Shown in pieces: positions 12,301 through 24,200 of a stretch of 64,000 bases of DNA. The translations under genes and the position numbers were made by a program. A model generated the notes under the pieces. It did not search any database and was not told where the DNA came from. It worked only from the letters and a program-made list of their open reading frames with translations. This stretch comes from Apis mellifera (Eukaryota; Arthropoda; Insecta; Hymenoptera; Apidae), in contig NC_037651.1 of assembly GCF_003254395.2 (NCBI RefSeq), positions 2,604,001-2,668,000 on the forward strand, read 5' to 3'. Position 1 is the stretch's first letter. Each line of letters starts with the position of its first letter.

Positions 12301-15300
12301 ATTAGACAAAATTTAATATAATAATATTAAAAAATTAAATATTATTTGTAAATATCTTGAAAATTAAAGTCCATACATTACATTACATAAAAAAACTTGT
12401 TTAAAATATTGATTTTTATAACATATTTAAAATGATTGAAAAAAAATTATAGAAATATATAAAGATTATTTTAGAAACAAAATTATAATTTTTTGTAAAG
12501 ATTATTTTAATTTAAATTTCCTGTATATAAAACAAAAGCTGAAAAAATGCAAAAAAAGACTCTAATTTTTTAATAAACCTATAAACATACCTTCGGTTAT
12601 ATCACCACATATTATTTCATTACAACGTCCAATCATTTTACTTGGCCCCACACATGGTTCACCCCTAAAATTAGGTTTTGGAGAATCACAACGTCGTTTT
12701 CGAACCCCTGTACCACCATTGCAACTTACACTGCATGCCCATGGTCCCCATTCTGACCAACCTCCATCAATTGGCGGTCCATCTATATCTTTTTAACAAG
12801 TTTATCTTTTTTAATTTATTTTTCTTTTATTTCTATGCGTTCTTTAATAGTTTCAAACTTTTTTTTATTTTATCTTATAACGTTGAATATACAAAAAACA
12901 TTTATAATTAATTTCAAATAAATAAATATCTCTTATAATATCTAATAAATAAAATTCTCAATAGATAATTATTTAATAATTAGAAAATGCAATTATTCTT
13001 ACCTATTGGCATACAATTGGCAGTCCAAGTGACCCAATGTGGCGGTTCAACTCCGACAGAAAAGAAATAAAATATGAGAGGAGTTTTATGTTCATAATGG
13101 AACACGTTTGTTGCATTAGAATAAATATCTATGATATATTCAGACCATCTGTGAATATTTTTTTATTAATGAAATCAAAAAAAAAACTATTAATTTATCA
13201 GATCATTCTATTAATTCTTTAATCGTTTACTTTATTGTAATATTGGTCCATGTATTTTTTGTAAATAAATCTACTTGTGCTTTGTGTTTATGATAAACTG
13301 TTACATTAGGAAACGTAGTTCTTGTAAACCATATCCAACGTTCTGGATTATTAATTTTAAGCAAATAATATCTATTAAAAATTTAAATTATTTAATCAAT
13401 ATTAAGAGATGTTCTATCATATACTTTGATAACAAGAAAAATAGATCATGAAAATTTAACATTATATATGTATAAATCCTTTCATGTAACTTACAAAAAG
13501 CCAATTTACCCTGGAATTGCAGGCATCTGATATAAAGGTATAAGAACTCCACCATCTCCACGTATTTGAAAAGTTATATGTTCAGGAATTATTACTTCTT
13601 TTTCTATCCACGTTGATAACGATAAAATTCTCGTGTATCGATCAGTTTTCGTGTTTTCTATATGACAATCTATTTTTCATAAATATTTTAATCGTGAAAC
13701 AAATTGATAATGACACTAATTTAATAAACTCTAAGATAAATCTAGCTACAAAGTTAAAAATATAATTAACGAGTTAAAATAAAAATTGAATAAAATAAAA
13801 CTTGTAAAATTTCTTATTCTGTAAAATTTATATCTTTGAGAAAGATTTCTACTTGATAAAATAAAATAATAAAGATAATAAAAATAAAAATAATAATTGG
13901 ATGAGTTATATTTACTTAAATCACGATCGAAAGCGAAACCAACAGCATTCCCCACTTCGGTACCATAATAATAATACATAGGTAGAAAAGCAATAGCGGG
14001 ATCAGGATTAATCCATTCAAATATAGGTGTAGGATCATCCTCGTAAAATAGTAAAAATTTTCCTCGTGGCACTTGAATTATAAAGCTGCTCCATTTTCCA
14101 GTGTAAAGTAAATGGGGCAAAGTTTTCCTTTTGACTAAAGCAATATCTGTAATTGAATAGATTTTGCTTAGAATAAAATAATAATAATAGGAAGAAAAAA
14201 AAATTTAAAAAGCATTAGAAAAAGAATATGAATATTATTTATAGAACAACAATTTTTATAAACATTAATTTATTTTATATCTGATTTCGTGTTCAAAAAA
14301 ATAAATATCAATTAAAAAAATATCAATTTTTTTGAATTATAATTTTTTTTATGTGTAATTAATTATTTATATTGAATATAAATTGTTATGTATTTGCATA
14401 TTTAAAGATTAGAATGAATTAATTTATTTTTTCTTTCTTTTTTTTCTATTTCCATGGAATAGTTTTCAAGGAACAATTAAAAAGAAATTCATTTATTAAA
14501 AAATAGAAAAATATAACATTATAAATCTTAATATAAAGAATTCTAATTTATATATATATATGTTAATTACGTGACGTTTCTGATTGATAATAAAGCAGCA
14601 CTTTTTCATTATCCAGTGTTCCTATTTTCAGAATAAAACGCGATTTAAGTCCCTCTTCGGCTAAAAAGATAATGGAAACGGTATCTCGATCGTCGGGTTC
14701 CCAAACTTTCACTGAGAAATGTAAACCTTCGGAACGATATTCGGGTAAAATAAATAAACGTCTACCCAAGCTATCCTCTCTGACAAGAACTATAAACTCT
14801 TCTGTGAATAACAATCATTGTTAGTAATAATCATTAAGCCTGTTTTAAAAATTGTAAATAGATAAGCAAAATCTATAAACAGCAAGAAAAGAAGCAAACC
14901 AGATAAAATTAACCAATTAAAATAAACTTTTCTCTAATTTTTCCATCCAATATTTACCTGGTTTATCACAGTCTCTAACATTGCAAAGATCCTTTGGTAG
15001 GGAAGGGTCAAAGGTGTAACACCAAGCGCCACCTATGTTGCGCGATGGATTTCTGCAATAATTGCTAGCGTTCAATGCACTTCCATCCGGATAACGGCTG
15101 TCATTGAAAACCTCTTGGCCGACAATTCCAACGAGTTTAGGAGTAAAAGGAAGTCCTGGACGTTTTGGAGGTTGTGGAGAGCGCTGTAGCAAGTGGTAGT
15201 ACGGCCTTAATCCTTGAGAAGCCTCGATGGCAGATCTGATAGTGCGGGCCCTAGTCTCTTGTGGCATCGGTGGAGGGATTGGCCAGGACATGCAAGTACG

Positions 15301-18300
15301 TCCCGAACGTGTTTTTATAAGTTTTCCCATGTAATCGTTCGCGGTTCCTGCCATTCGACATTCTAAAAGAATTAGGAAGTACAACAAACTTATATTTAAT
15401 TTTCCACCATCCTTTTATAATTTATAATTTTATCGTTTTAGCATGCATTTTGCAAATATCTCTGAATTTTTCTGGAAATTTTCACAATCAAAAAAATGAC
15501 AAATTTTTATACGTTTATAATGTAATAAAATAAAATATTGTTCGATTACCTATCGATCTACACTTTCGTATCTTACAATGTCGTTTCTTGATGGTTTCGC
15601 TTTCCCAAGGGGTGTATGCGTAACAATAGGGACCTTTGGGATCATGAGTGGGATTTCTACATTTGTTAAGAGCCTTCAAAGCTGATCCATCGATGAATTT
15701 TTTATCGTTCTTCATTTCTGATGGGATCTTGTTAAAAATTAAGCGTGTCAGAGCAACGTTCAAAGCAATTTTTCTATATTTCTTACGTCTTTTGATATCC
15801 ACGGGATACATGGAATTTCATTAATGCTTGTCCACTGTGTACCTCTGTAATCGTAATCTCTTAAATCAGAAAGACAATTTGGTGGCCAAGGATCTTCCAC
15901 AGCGTCCGATTCTATTTAAATATAATTCTAATCTTTTTTATATACACTTCTTATATATTATTATTATTATTATTAATTTATATTTTAAAATAATCATAAA
16001 ATTTAAACAAGAGAATATTACCATCCGGGGAACAAAATAGTGTCCATTGTGCAATAGTATTTTCGCTTCCGATACTGAACCATCTCAAATGGGCAAAAAA
16101 ATTTTCGTTCATGTACATTAATTCGATAGCACCTCTATGTTTATGCGAATATAAGTGAAAATGGGTTCCAAAAATACTATAGAAAAAAAGGTTCAATAAT
16201 AAGAATTGTAATATAAAAATGAAATGAAATTTAATTTGATAAAAACCTGACGGTAAACTCTCTCCAAGACCAAAAATTCAGTATATCTGAGGTTGTTATC
16301 TCTTTCAGATAAAGTTTCGAAGTTTCCTCTGATGCTTGATACACAAGCGTTGAGATTTCTTTGCCTAACGTTATCTAATGCGTATATTTAATAGAAAAGT
16401 AAAAGAAATATTTCACTTGTGTTAAATCTTAATTTTTATAATGTATACAAAAAAAGATTATACTATATTGATTACTATGTATATAAATATGATTTGTATT
16501 CCATTATAAAAATTATTAATATATTTTTTTATTCATTTGATAAAATTACTCAATTGAAAATTTAAATAAGTAGTAAAGTATAAATATTAAACGATTACTT
16601 ACGTGTACGTAAGGATATTCCAGTATAGGTGTTTCGTATAAACGTATTTGAATATTTTCGCTTGCACGAGCAAAAAATCGAACGTCAATTGTATCGTTAT
16701 GTTTTTGCATAGCCCAAACTTTTGAAAAATCAATTCCAAAAGTTATATATAAATCGCAATCTGGAATTTTATATAAGCTCCTATTAAAAAATTATATATA
16801 GGAATCAATTTATTATATATAATGTTAAATTGTTGTTTTTAATTATATTTTTTATTAATTTGATAACATTTAAATAGTTTTCTTTATTTTATTCATAAAT
16901 ATATTTCATGTATTTTGAAAAAAATATGTAAATTTCATGAAAAGAAATCGTTTTTTTAATATCTTTAACTTTAAAAAGACTTTAAATTTAAATTAGCCAT
17001 TGAACAATATTGAAAAAAATATTGAAAACATACGTTTTTGACAAAATGGTGTATTCCATAAAACGTTTGTCCCTCGAACACCATAATATAAAAATGTATC
17101 TAAATATAAACTCGTAATTCCATGTTTTTTCTTATATTCTTGCATAATTATGGGTTTCGATTTTCCTTCTATACCAGCAGAAATAAAACCACCTCCCCAA
17201 GTTATCCATATTCCCGTCCATCTTGTTCCAATTAATATTTCCGGGCTACTTTCGAAAATTTCTTCTTCCTAATATAAACACATCTTAATTAAAAAATTAC
17301 TATAACACGTTTAATTATTATTTTATTAAGTTTGAAAAATTATTTTCATTTTTATTCGGAGAAATATTGAAAATCTGATCGATTAATATAAAATATTAAT
17401 TACACATTCGTGTATTTAAAGGAATAATAATTAGAAATATTAGAAAATTGCTACTAACATCATATTTTGGAAACGTTTGACGACTGCCAGAATTTGAAAA
17501 TACTATTTCAACTCCTGCAGTCCATTCCTCGGCTATGATTTCTGAAGAAGTTGGTACTGGTAAAAGAGCAAAAATTAGTGCAGCTTCCCCCTGTAAATAT
17601 TATTTTATCCAGTTAAATCTTAACAATCTTAAGAATTCAAGTGAAAATATTTTAAAATAACTTCAAATAATTTTTTATCTTATACAAAGTAAGTAAAATT
17701 TTGATATTTCTTTTTATTTATCTCATCTTTTACTTTTCCTTTATTTTCTTTTCTTAAAAAGGAACCCAAGATGGCTGTATACATTCACGACAGTATTTAT
17801 ATTGAATGATACGTTTGATTTTTTAAGAAAATTCATGACTGTACACCATAAACTAGAAAATTTCTATGGTGCGTTCGTTCTGTTATACTGAACGTTGGTC
17901 AAAGAAAATTTTAACAGTGTACATACTATTTTTTCATCATCAGGATTCCACAATTTAATCCAGAATGTAATATTACCGCTAGGTGCGTGTAATTTTGCCA
18001 ATATACTGTATTTAGATGAATTCTTCGTAAATGCCAAACAATCTAATATACAATGAATTTTTATTAATAAATATATATATATTTTTTTATTTTTATCAAA
18101 AAATTCTTATTCAAATTGATTATTGAACATAATAATAATAATAAAATAAATGTAAAATCAAACCTTTATCATCGCAAAATGAAACATCACAATATTCTTT
18201 CACAACGTATTCAAAGTTTTCTTCATCAACGTAACACCATGGTCCTCCAACGTCTCCTGTAGGATTTCTACAAAAATTTTCAGCTTCTTTAATTGATTTG

Positions 18301-21230
18301 TCGGGAAACTGGTTTTCCTTGAATTTTACAACCTACAATGTAAAATTAAATTGTTAAAAATATTCTATATATATATATATTTATATGTATTATTATTAGA
18401 ATTAACATTTTATTATTTAATTTTTAAAATGTTTCATGAGAAAAAAATTTTTGCCAAATTCCAAATTTCAAAGTTCATCAGATTAATTAAAATTAATAAT
18501 TGTTTTACTTCTCCAGTTTTAAGTTGAAGTCGTTTATGCCATGTTTTACATTTACTTCTTGTTCTAGTGAAATCTTTGGTTCCTCCATAATCAGCTCCTG
18601 GTCCTGATTGTCTACATTCTGTTCGTTTATAAATAAATACACAGATAAGAAAAATCCTTTATTATTTATAAAACGAAAAACATTTAAAAAAAAATACAAT
18701 TTAAAATTAAAATTACTCTTTCTATAATAATAATAATATTGTTTAAAAGATAAAAAGTATGAGATTTTGCTATATTTACTGGAAATAATCAAAGAAAATA
18801 ATTTTTTTCAATATTTTTATCAACTGCAATGTAATAATATGTATCTTCTCTCTATAAAATCAAATTTAATTTATCATCTTATCAAGATATACTGCTTTGA
18901 AGTTTTTTCATTTGTAAAATTTGGGTACGTTTGGGTATTTGGGTACATTGTACGTTTCCTGGAATACTGGAAATCATAGACTGTCTTATAGTTTAGGCCT
19001 AAAGTACCGAGAATTTCCAACCCTCACGTTGTAACAATAGAACCTTTCTATTGAAAACTTTCTATCTTTCTTTCCGTTTTCAGTTTTCTATTATTCTCGC
19101 CTTCAGTTACCTGCTCTTTATACTTTGCAGATGCATCGAAGGTCGTGCAGAGGTAAACGAAATTTAAACTTATGTTTTGGCCGTTAGAATATCTCGAGAA
19201 TCGAGTTTGTTTATTATTATTATATTTATTATCGAAAATAAAAATTAACCGTCGAGAATTTAAATTTATAAGAGAACAATGTCCGCGCATGTCTGATGCC
19301 ATTTATAAACAACTATAAAATGGGAAGCCGCGCTTGTATCGGTGCGAAAAGATAGTTCAGATCGTTTATAAAACGATCGACGCAAAGTTTGTCTTAAATA
19401 ATGTATTGTATTAAGTTTTTTTTTTCTAAAATTTGTTAATATTCGGTTGAATTGTTAAGTTCGGTTAATTGTCTATATTACATAATGTTTGATTACGCGT
19501 ATTATCACAACAATACATTTATATGAGGTAATATTTTAAATTCTTATATTTCTTTTTCTTTTTTTTTTATTTATTTATTTTTATTATTTATATATTTATT
19601 TTTTATTTTACTTTCTTTTTTTACTTATTTATTTCTCACGATGGAATTACTAATATTTGGAATAATAGATATGATTGTTTGGTTAAAAAAATTTTTAAAT
19701 GGTAAAATGCTCGTTCTTCTTATTGATTATATTATATATTATATTATTTGAAAAAAAAATAATATAAGAATTACAATGAATAAGATATTAAATGAATTTT
19801 TTTTAATTTATTATAATATTATATCAAATTATATTTTATTTACTCTTTTATTATTTATTATTTTATTTATTATTTTATTTACTGTTTTATGTTTGTTTTT
19901 CAAAATATCTCAATTCTTTTTCTAATATCATAAATCCTATATAATTTCATCTTATTTAAAATAGTAGTAAAATATAATATAAAATAAGAAGATTATTGTA
20001 TTAATGACATTTGGATAGCATTCAATATATTAAAAATATCTGTTTATGTAAGTTTTTAATATATAATATAAAAATATTTTTATATTTTTATTAATATCTG
20101 AAATTAAAAATTTAAATCTATAAAATCTATAAATAAAATCTAAAGTCACTCTTTCCTTTCGATCGAGGTTTTTTGGATATTTCAAAGTGTTTTGTTTTTC
20201 TGTAAACATAATTCTGCTCTATATACATATAAACTTTCATTCAAATAAAAATTTTCGGATTAGATGAATTTTCTTCTAAGATATTGTTCAAATATATTCA
20301 ATGAACAATTATAAAAAATTATTTGAACATTATTATTATCAATAACATCTTGTACTTCGACTTAAAACTAGTCTTTCGTTTTCGTAGACTTTCAAGGGCA
20401 ACTTAACTTGTAGATTTAAAATGGGCAACGAAAATTTTCAAGCGTTGACAGAACAAAAGAAAATTTATGACTTAGGTACCTCCAAAATTACAAAGAGGCA
20501 CATCGCATTCGTCGTCTATAAGCGTAGGTTCTAAGGTATAACACCATGGACCTCTATTATCTCCCGTTGGATTTCTACAGTAATTTTTTGCCGTTTTCAT
20601 TGATTTTTCGGGAAAATCGTTGTCAGTTATATCTTTGCTAACCTGATATTAGATATTAACAAAAATATATATATATATATATATAACATCTAGTAAAAGT
20701 GAAGAGTTCAAAAGAAAGATCAATGCAAGATAATTATTTTTAATTTATAAAAATTCGAACGAAGTTAGGAAATTAAAAAATAGATCAAATCACCTCGTGT
20801 ACCGGATTTTGTATGAACCAAGATTGACATCGAATATCACCAGCAGTTTTAGCTATTGAGCCTCTATATTCCATTCCCTTTTGTGTTAATTTACATTTCA
20901 TCAAATCAGTTAGGGTCGCATTACGTGCTATAAGGGAAAATTAAAAAATATATCAATTCATTGATACTATTTAATATATTCACAATATTTAATAGTTATA
21001 TAAAAAAATCACATAGTAATTTAGCGATTATAGTTATAACAAACAATTTATTAATAATTTTTTTCAGTCTTTTTAAAAATCTTTAAATAAAGATATTACT
21101 TACTATATAAAGAAATAATAATAAGGAAAGATACAAAAAATAAAAATATATTTATATTAAAAGTATCATACTTACTTTTTTGATTTTCACTTAAAGCTAT
21201 GAAATAAAATATAAATAGAAGGTTATACAT
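8738..21230 (-). CDS. Modular membrane receptor: (kringle-kringle-FAMeT-FAMeT)x2, TSP1, Ig-like x2, TM
   Basis: Twenty-four exons join in frame to 1,478 codons plus stop: 21230-21176, 20927-20794, 20642-20480, 18618-18509, 18332-18164, 18042-17927, 17590-17459, 17268-17030, 16780-16603, 16374-16247, 16176-16022, 15911-15787, 15727-15550, 15362-14958, 14801-14571, 14146-13916, 13669-13510, 13371-13231, 13148-13003, 12788-12591, 10948-10742, 10522-10151, 9374-9221 and 9047-8738. Domains by residue: signal peptide 1-~16 (MYNLLFIFYFIAL); kringles ~30-115, 119-207, 538-625 and 629-760, each with six cysteines; FAMeT-like domains ~211-372, 373-526, 764-916 and 917-1064; TSP1 ~1075-1127 (WSEWGPW); Ig-like ~1140-1230 and 1231-1323; transmembrane helix ~1352-1374; cytoplasmic tail to 1478. 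The protein should sit at the cell surface with an extracellular, probably ligand- or matrix-binding N-terminus. The FAMeT-like label rests on pattern similarity (e.g. 'GTRWTGIWITWGGG'). I recognise no named orthologue. One junction (17030/16780) needs an unusual donor. Confidence 0.85.
10151..10948 (-). other. Two Ig-like domains of the modular receptor
   Basis: Exons 10948-10742 and 10522-10151. The first Ig-like fold has the core tryptophan (LQWSLNG) and 'NDSGVYAM', but neither disulfide cysteine is in place: the residue after V-Y-A is methionine. The second keeps both ('TIQCHC', then W and 'NGMWQCVV'). Assignment of the first is from the D-x-G-x-Y pattern and is less certain. Confidence 0.65.
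11534..12164. mobile_element. Foldback/MITE-like element with long terminal inverted repeats
   Basis: The left end from 11534 (TATAGAC...) and the reverse complement of the right end, ending at 12164, match with only a few mismatches over about 115 bases. They stay recognisably similar inwards to about 200 bases per arm. Both ends abut a TA, which fits the TA target duplication of Tc1/mariner-type elements (inference). Inside are two tandem copies of a 132-base unit (starting ~11661 and ~11793) and a third partial copy from ~11925. No transposase is encoded, so the element would be non-autonomous. Confidence 0.75.
11661..11930. repeat. 132-bp tandem repeat inside the foldback element
   Basis: The unit begins AGAGATAGCAAGAATTGACA and recurs exactly 132 bases later with very few changes (e.g. 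a GGTACTAG to GGTGCTAG difference). Each unit contains an inverted pair around GCGCCATCTCT and AGAGATGGTGC, so the repeat is itself partly palindromic. Confidence 0.8.
12591..12788 (-). other. TSP1 exon of the modular receptor
   Basis: A single exon, phase 1 at both ends, encodes one thrombospondin type-1 repeat. It contains 'GGWSEWGPWACSVSC', then 'TGVRKRRC', 'RGEPCVG' and 'GRCNEIIC', giving six cysteines and the WxxWxxW motif that is C-mannosylated in this family. A symmetrical 1-1 exon is typical of shuffled extracellular modules. Confidence 0.85.
13003..15911 (-). other. Ectodomain module 2: kringle 3, kringle 4, FAMeT C, FAMeT D
   Basis: Kringle 3 uses exons 15911-15787 and 15727-15550, separated by an intron of only 59 bases at the same phase-0 position as in kringles 1 and 2. 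Kringle 4 lies in one exon, 15362-14958, with all six cysteines but about 40 extra, proline-rich residues after 'TCMSW', where the other kringles carry the intron. FAMeT C (14801-14571, 14146-13916) has 'KVWEPDDRD' against 'KLWNPDDEK' in FAMeT A. FAMeT D (13669-13510, 13371-13231, 13148-13003) matches FAMeT B, with a phase-2 intron at the corresponding site. Confidence 0.75.
16022..20927 (-). other. Ectodomain module 1: kringle 1, kringle 2, FAMeT A, FAMeT B
   Basis: Kringle 1 spans two exons (20927-20794, 20642-20480). Its cysteines run from CKLTQKGMEYRGS through RCQSW, YCRNP, PWCY and ECD to PLC. Kringle 2 uses exons 18618-18509 and 18332-18164 with the same plan. Both kringles start at a phase-1 junction and are split by a phase-0 intron at the equivalent place. 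FAMeT A uses 18042-17927, 17590-17459 and 17268-17030. FAMeT B uses 16780-16603, 16374-16247 and 16176-16022. This is the first copy of a four-domain unit that is repeated downstream. Confidence 0.75.
18619..20479. other. Intron between kringle 1 and kringle 2
   Basis: The longest intron of the modular receptor, about 1.86 kb. Around 18990-19480 it is somewhat less AT-rich, but I find no exon-like segment with both splice signals and a fitting phase. It could hold a regulatory element or an internal promoter; this is not supported further by the sequence. Confidence 0.5.
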
Positions 21231-24200
21231 TGAAGATAAAACAATATAAGAATTTATTTTATTAGATATATTTTATCGATTGACTTTTTTTTAAGTATTG
21301 ATTTTCTTAACTTTTAATTCTTAACTTTCAAATTATTATTTTTAATTTATTATTATTTATTTAAATATAATTTATTAAATTAATTTATTTTAATTTAATT
21401 TATTTTTTTAATTCTTAATCTTTTTACTATGACATATTTTTATATATTTTTTATATTTCTAAGATATTTAAATTGACGTTTCTTATTTTTAGTTTTTACG
21501 GTTATTGTAACAGTATACAAACAATTGAAGATTGTGTTTACATATATAATTTACATATAGTTACAGAAGAAATTTCAAAACACACATGTGAATATTATTG
21601 ATTTTTAAAATTCGGTTAAAAAAAACGTAATTTAAAGAAAGCATGCAGTAATTTAATAAAATTTAAATATTCTTTACAAAGATCATTTAGAAACATTGTT
21701 TAAAATTATATCCTATGTTACGTCCGAATATTCTGTATTTCGTAAATAATCTTGAATAAAGAAAAATTATTAGAATAATTATAGAATAATTATAGAATAA
21801 TATTTAGGAAAGATTTAAAAAATATTGTTTAAAAATATTAATGTGTAATTGAATAATTGAATTGGAGAGAAAATAATTTTAACAAGTCGCATTAAAATTC
21901 AAAAATTTAATAATATTTTTGGTTGTAAAATAATACGATTACAATCACGTATTAACACGTCCATGAAATCTAATCTATTTGAAATTTATATTTACCAATA
22001 TTTTACAAAACTTCGAAAAAAATATTTCACTTAACATTTAAATCACATGTTTCACACGTGCGTCTTTGCATTCCATTGATATTTATCAGAGTTTTCAAAT
22101 AATATTTTGTACCATATTATAAATACTTTTGCTACATCACTCAGATAGCAAAACTAGTTTCTCTTACTTATATAGAACAAAATAATTTTTATTAATATGA
22201 AATAAAATATTAGCATTATAGATATATAAGACATGTAAGAAAAATTAAAAATATTTATATACATATTACGCAAAACGTATACATTTTTGAAGTAGCTAAA
22301 ATCGCATATATTATATTTCTATGATAAAAAGATTAATTGTTAAAAGAATAATTTTTAACAAACCCTCTCAATCAAATCATTTTCTTTTCAGCATAGTTTT
22401 CTGTAATTATGTATTACAATATCATATTTTATAAATTAAAATATATCTTGGATATTTAATGTATTAGAAACAATTAGATATAATTTACAAATATGTTTTG
22501 AGATTAAATCAAATTTCTCATTTAGATTTAGATAATTTATATTTAACTCAATGTCAAATTTGTATAAATATAAAGACAATAGTCTATGTATTGAAAAAAA
22601 ATTATAATTATAGTAAAATTAATATATTTTAATTTGTAAGCCATAAAAGCTATGCTAAAAAGAAAATTTTATAAAAAAAATTTATACATAATATTTAATA
22701 ATTATGTATAACATATAGTTAATGAAAATGAATAATCAAAATTAAAAAACAAGATAAATTTATCACGAACGATCAAGATTTTTTTGAAAATTATAAATTA
22801 TATGTGCATATATATATATAAGAAATTTTTTATAAATTAGAAATCTTTATTAGCATTATTTCTTTTTAAATAATAATTATTTATTGTTTTATTTTTATTA
22901 TAGATAATCAAAAGTAAAAATAAATTATTTAGAAACATTTTTTATTTGCTTAGAAACATTTCTTAGAAAAATTTCTTACATATGATACATATATTATTAT
23001 ATATTTACAAGTATTTATATATTGATATATATTTTATAAAAAAAAAATTTGATCAATTTGATTCATAATAAATTTATCTTGTTTGATTATTCATTTTTTA
23101 AATATGTTTATATAATAATATTTCTCAGATGCATTTGCTTCGCAAACACGTTAACTTCATCTTATCGCATAAGAGCTGACAACAATTTACATTGAAAGTT
23201 AGGACAATGTAAAATGTCAAAAAGATTAAAAAATAACAAGAATCAATTCATCTTTATGATAGCATCTCTTATTTTCTGGATATAACATAGTATTTTAAAT
23301 TATCTTGTATCTTTGTTGTACTTTTAACTTTTGATTTAATACATCTGCAATATGTATATACAATTTTATATTATATTTTCTGAATATAATTTTATATATA
23401 GAAATAATAAATAATATAAATACATACAATATTGAATTCGTTATAGCATCAATCAGTTGTAATATAAAAAATTATAACAAAAGCTTTGCATCAATCCAAT
23501 ATCTTACACAAATATAAATAAATTTATATAAGCTTCTGAAATACAAACATTTGATGTCTGCTCTGTTTTATATTATAAGCTATTAAATACTCTGCTCTGC
23601 TCTTATACAATAAGTTAAATCTTTTTGAGAAATATTTAATCAAAAATACATATATGATTTACTACTGTTTGATTCATATTTTATAATATGATAATTGAAT
23701 GGGAGGTATATATTCAAAACTTAAATTAATCTTTGTCTATACACATAGCTTTGCGATAAAAATGTGTCATACAAGCATATTTTATTAATAAAATCGTTTT
23801 ATGACACGATTAACATTATTGCCACATATCATAATGCTATACATTGCAATATGAAGAAATTACTTTCTGTAAAAACTTTTTCGATAAATCACTTCTCAAA
23901 TGTAGAAACTTCTTCAACAAGTTTTAAACCTGACTTATTATTTGTTGTTATTATGTTTAGCACAATAATAGCCAAAATAGTTTTCTTTTAAGAAAATTTA
24001 CTACCTTTTTTTAAATTTTTAATTATTTTTTTGAAGATGTTTCTACCTAGTTCTTAAAATAATTTATATTGTGATTGATTGATTGATTGATTATCAAAGT
24101 GTAAAGTATTATATTAAACTAATAAATATATATATTTTTTAATATATCACTTTATTAAAAGAAAGAAAATAAATATATCAAACAATAAAAAGTTTTGCAT

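Larger units (their letters stand above)
10949..12590. other. Intron between the TSP1 and Ig-like exons, hosting a foldback element
   Basis: An AT-rich intron of about 1.6 kb, long for this gene. Bases 11534-12164 are a structured repeat described separately; the rest shows nothing beyond AT-rich low complexity. Confidence 0.7.

Noticed and set aside
19048..19302. 84-codon minus-strand open frame as a possible first exon of the receptor gene
   Set aside because: A better start with signal peptide and in-phase splice sites exists at 21230-21176, and kringle 1 would lie upstream of this frame.
24074..24092. GATT tandem run as a regulatory array
   Set aside because: Only about four or five units; a simple microsatellite is sufficient.
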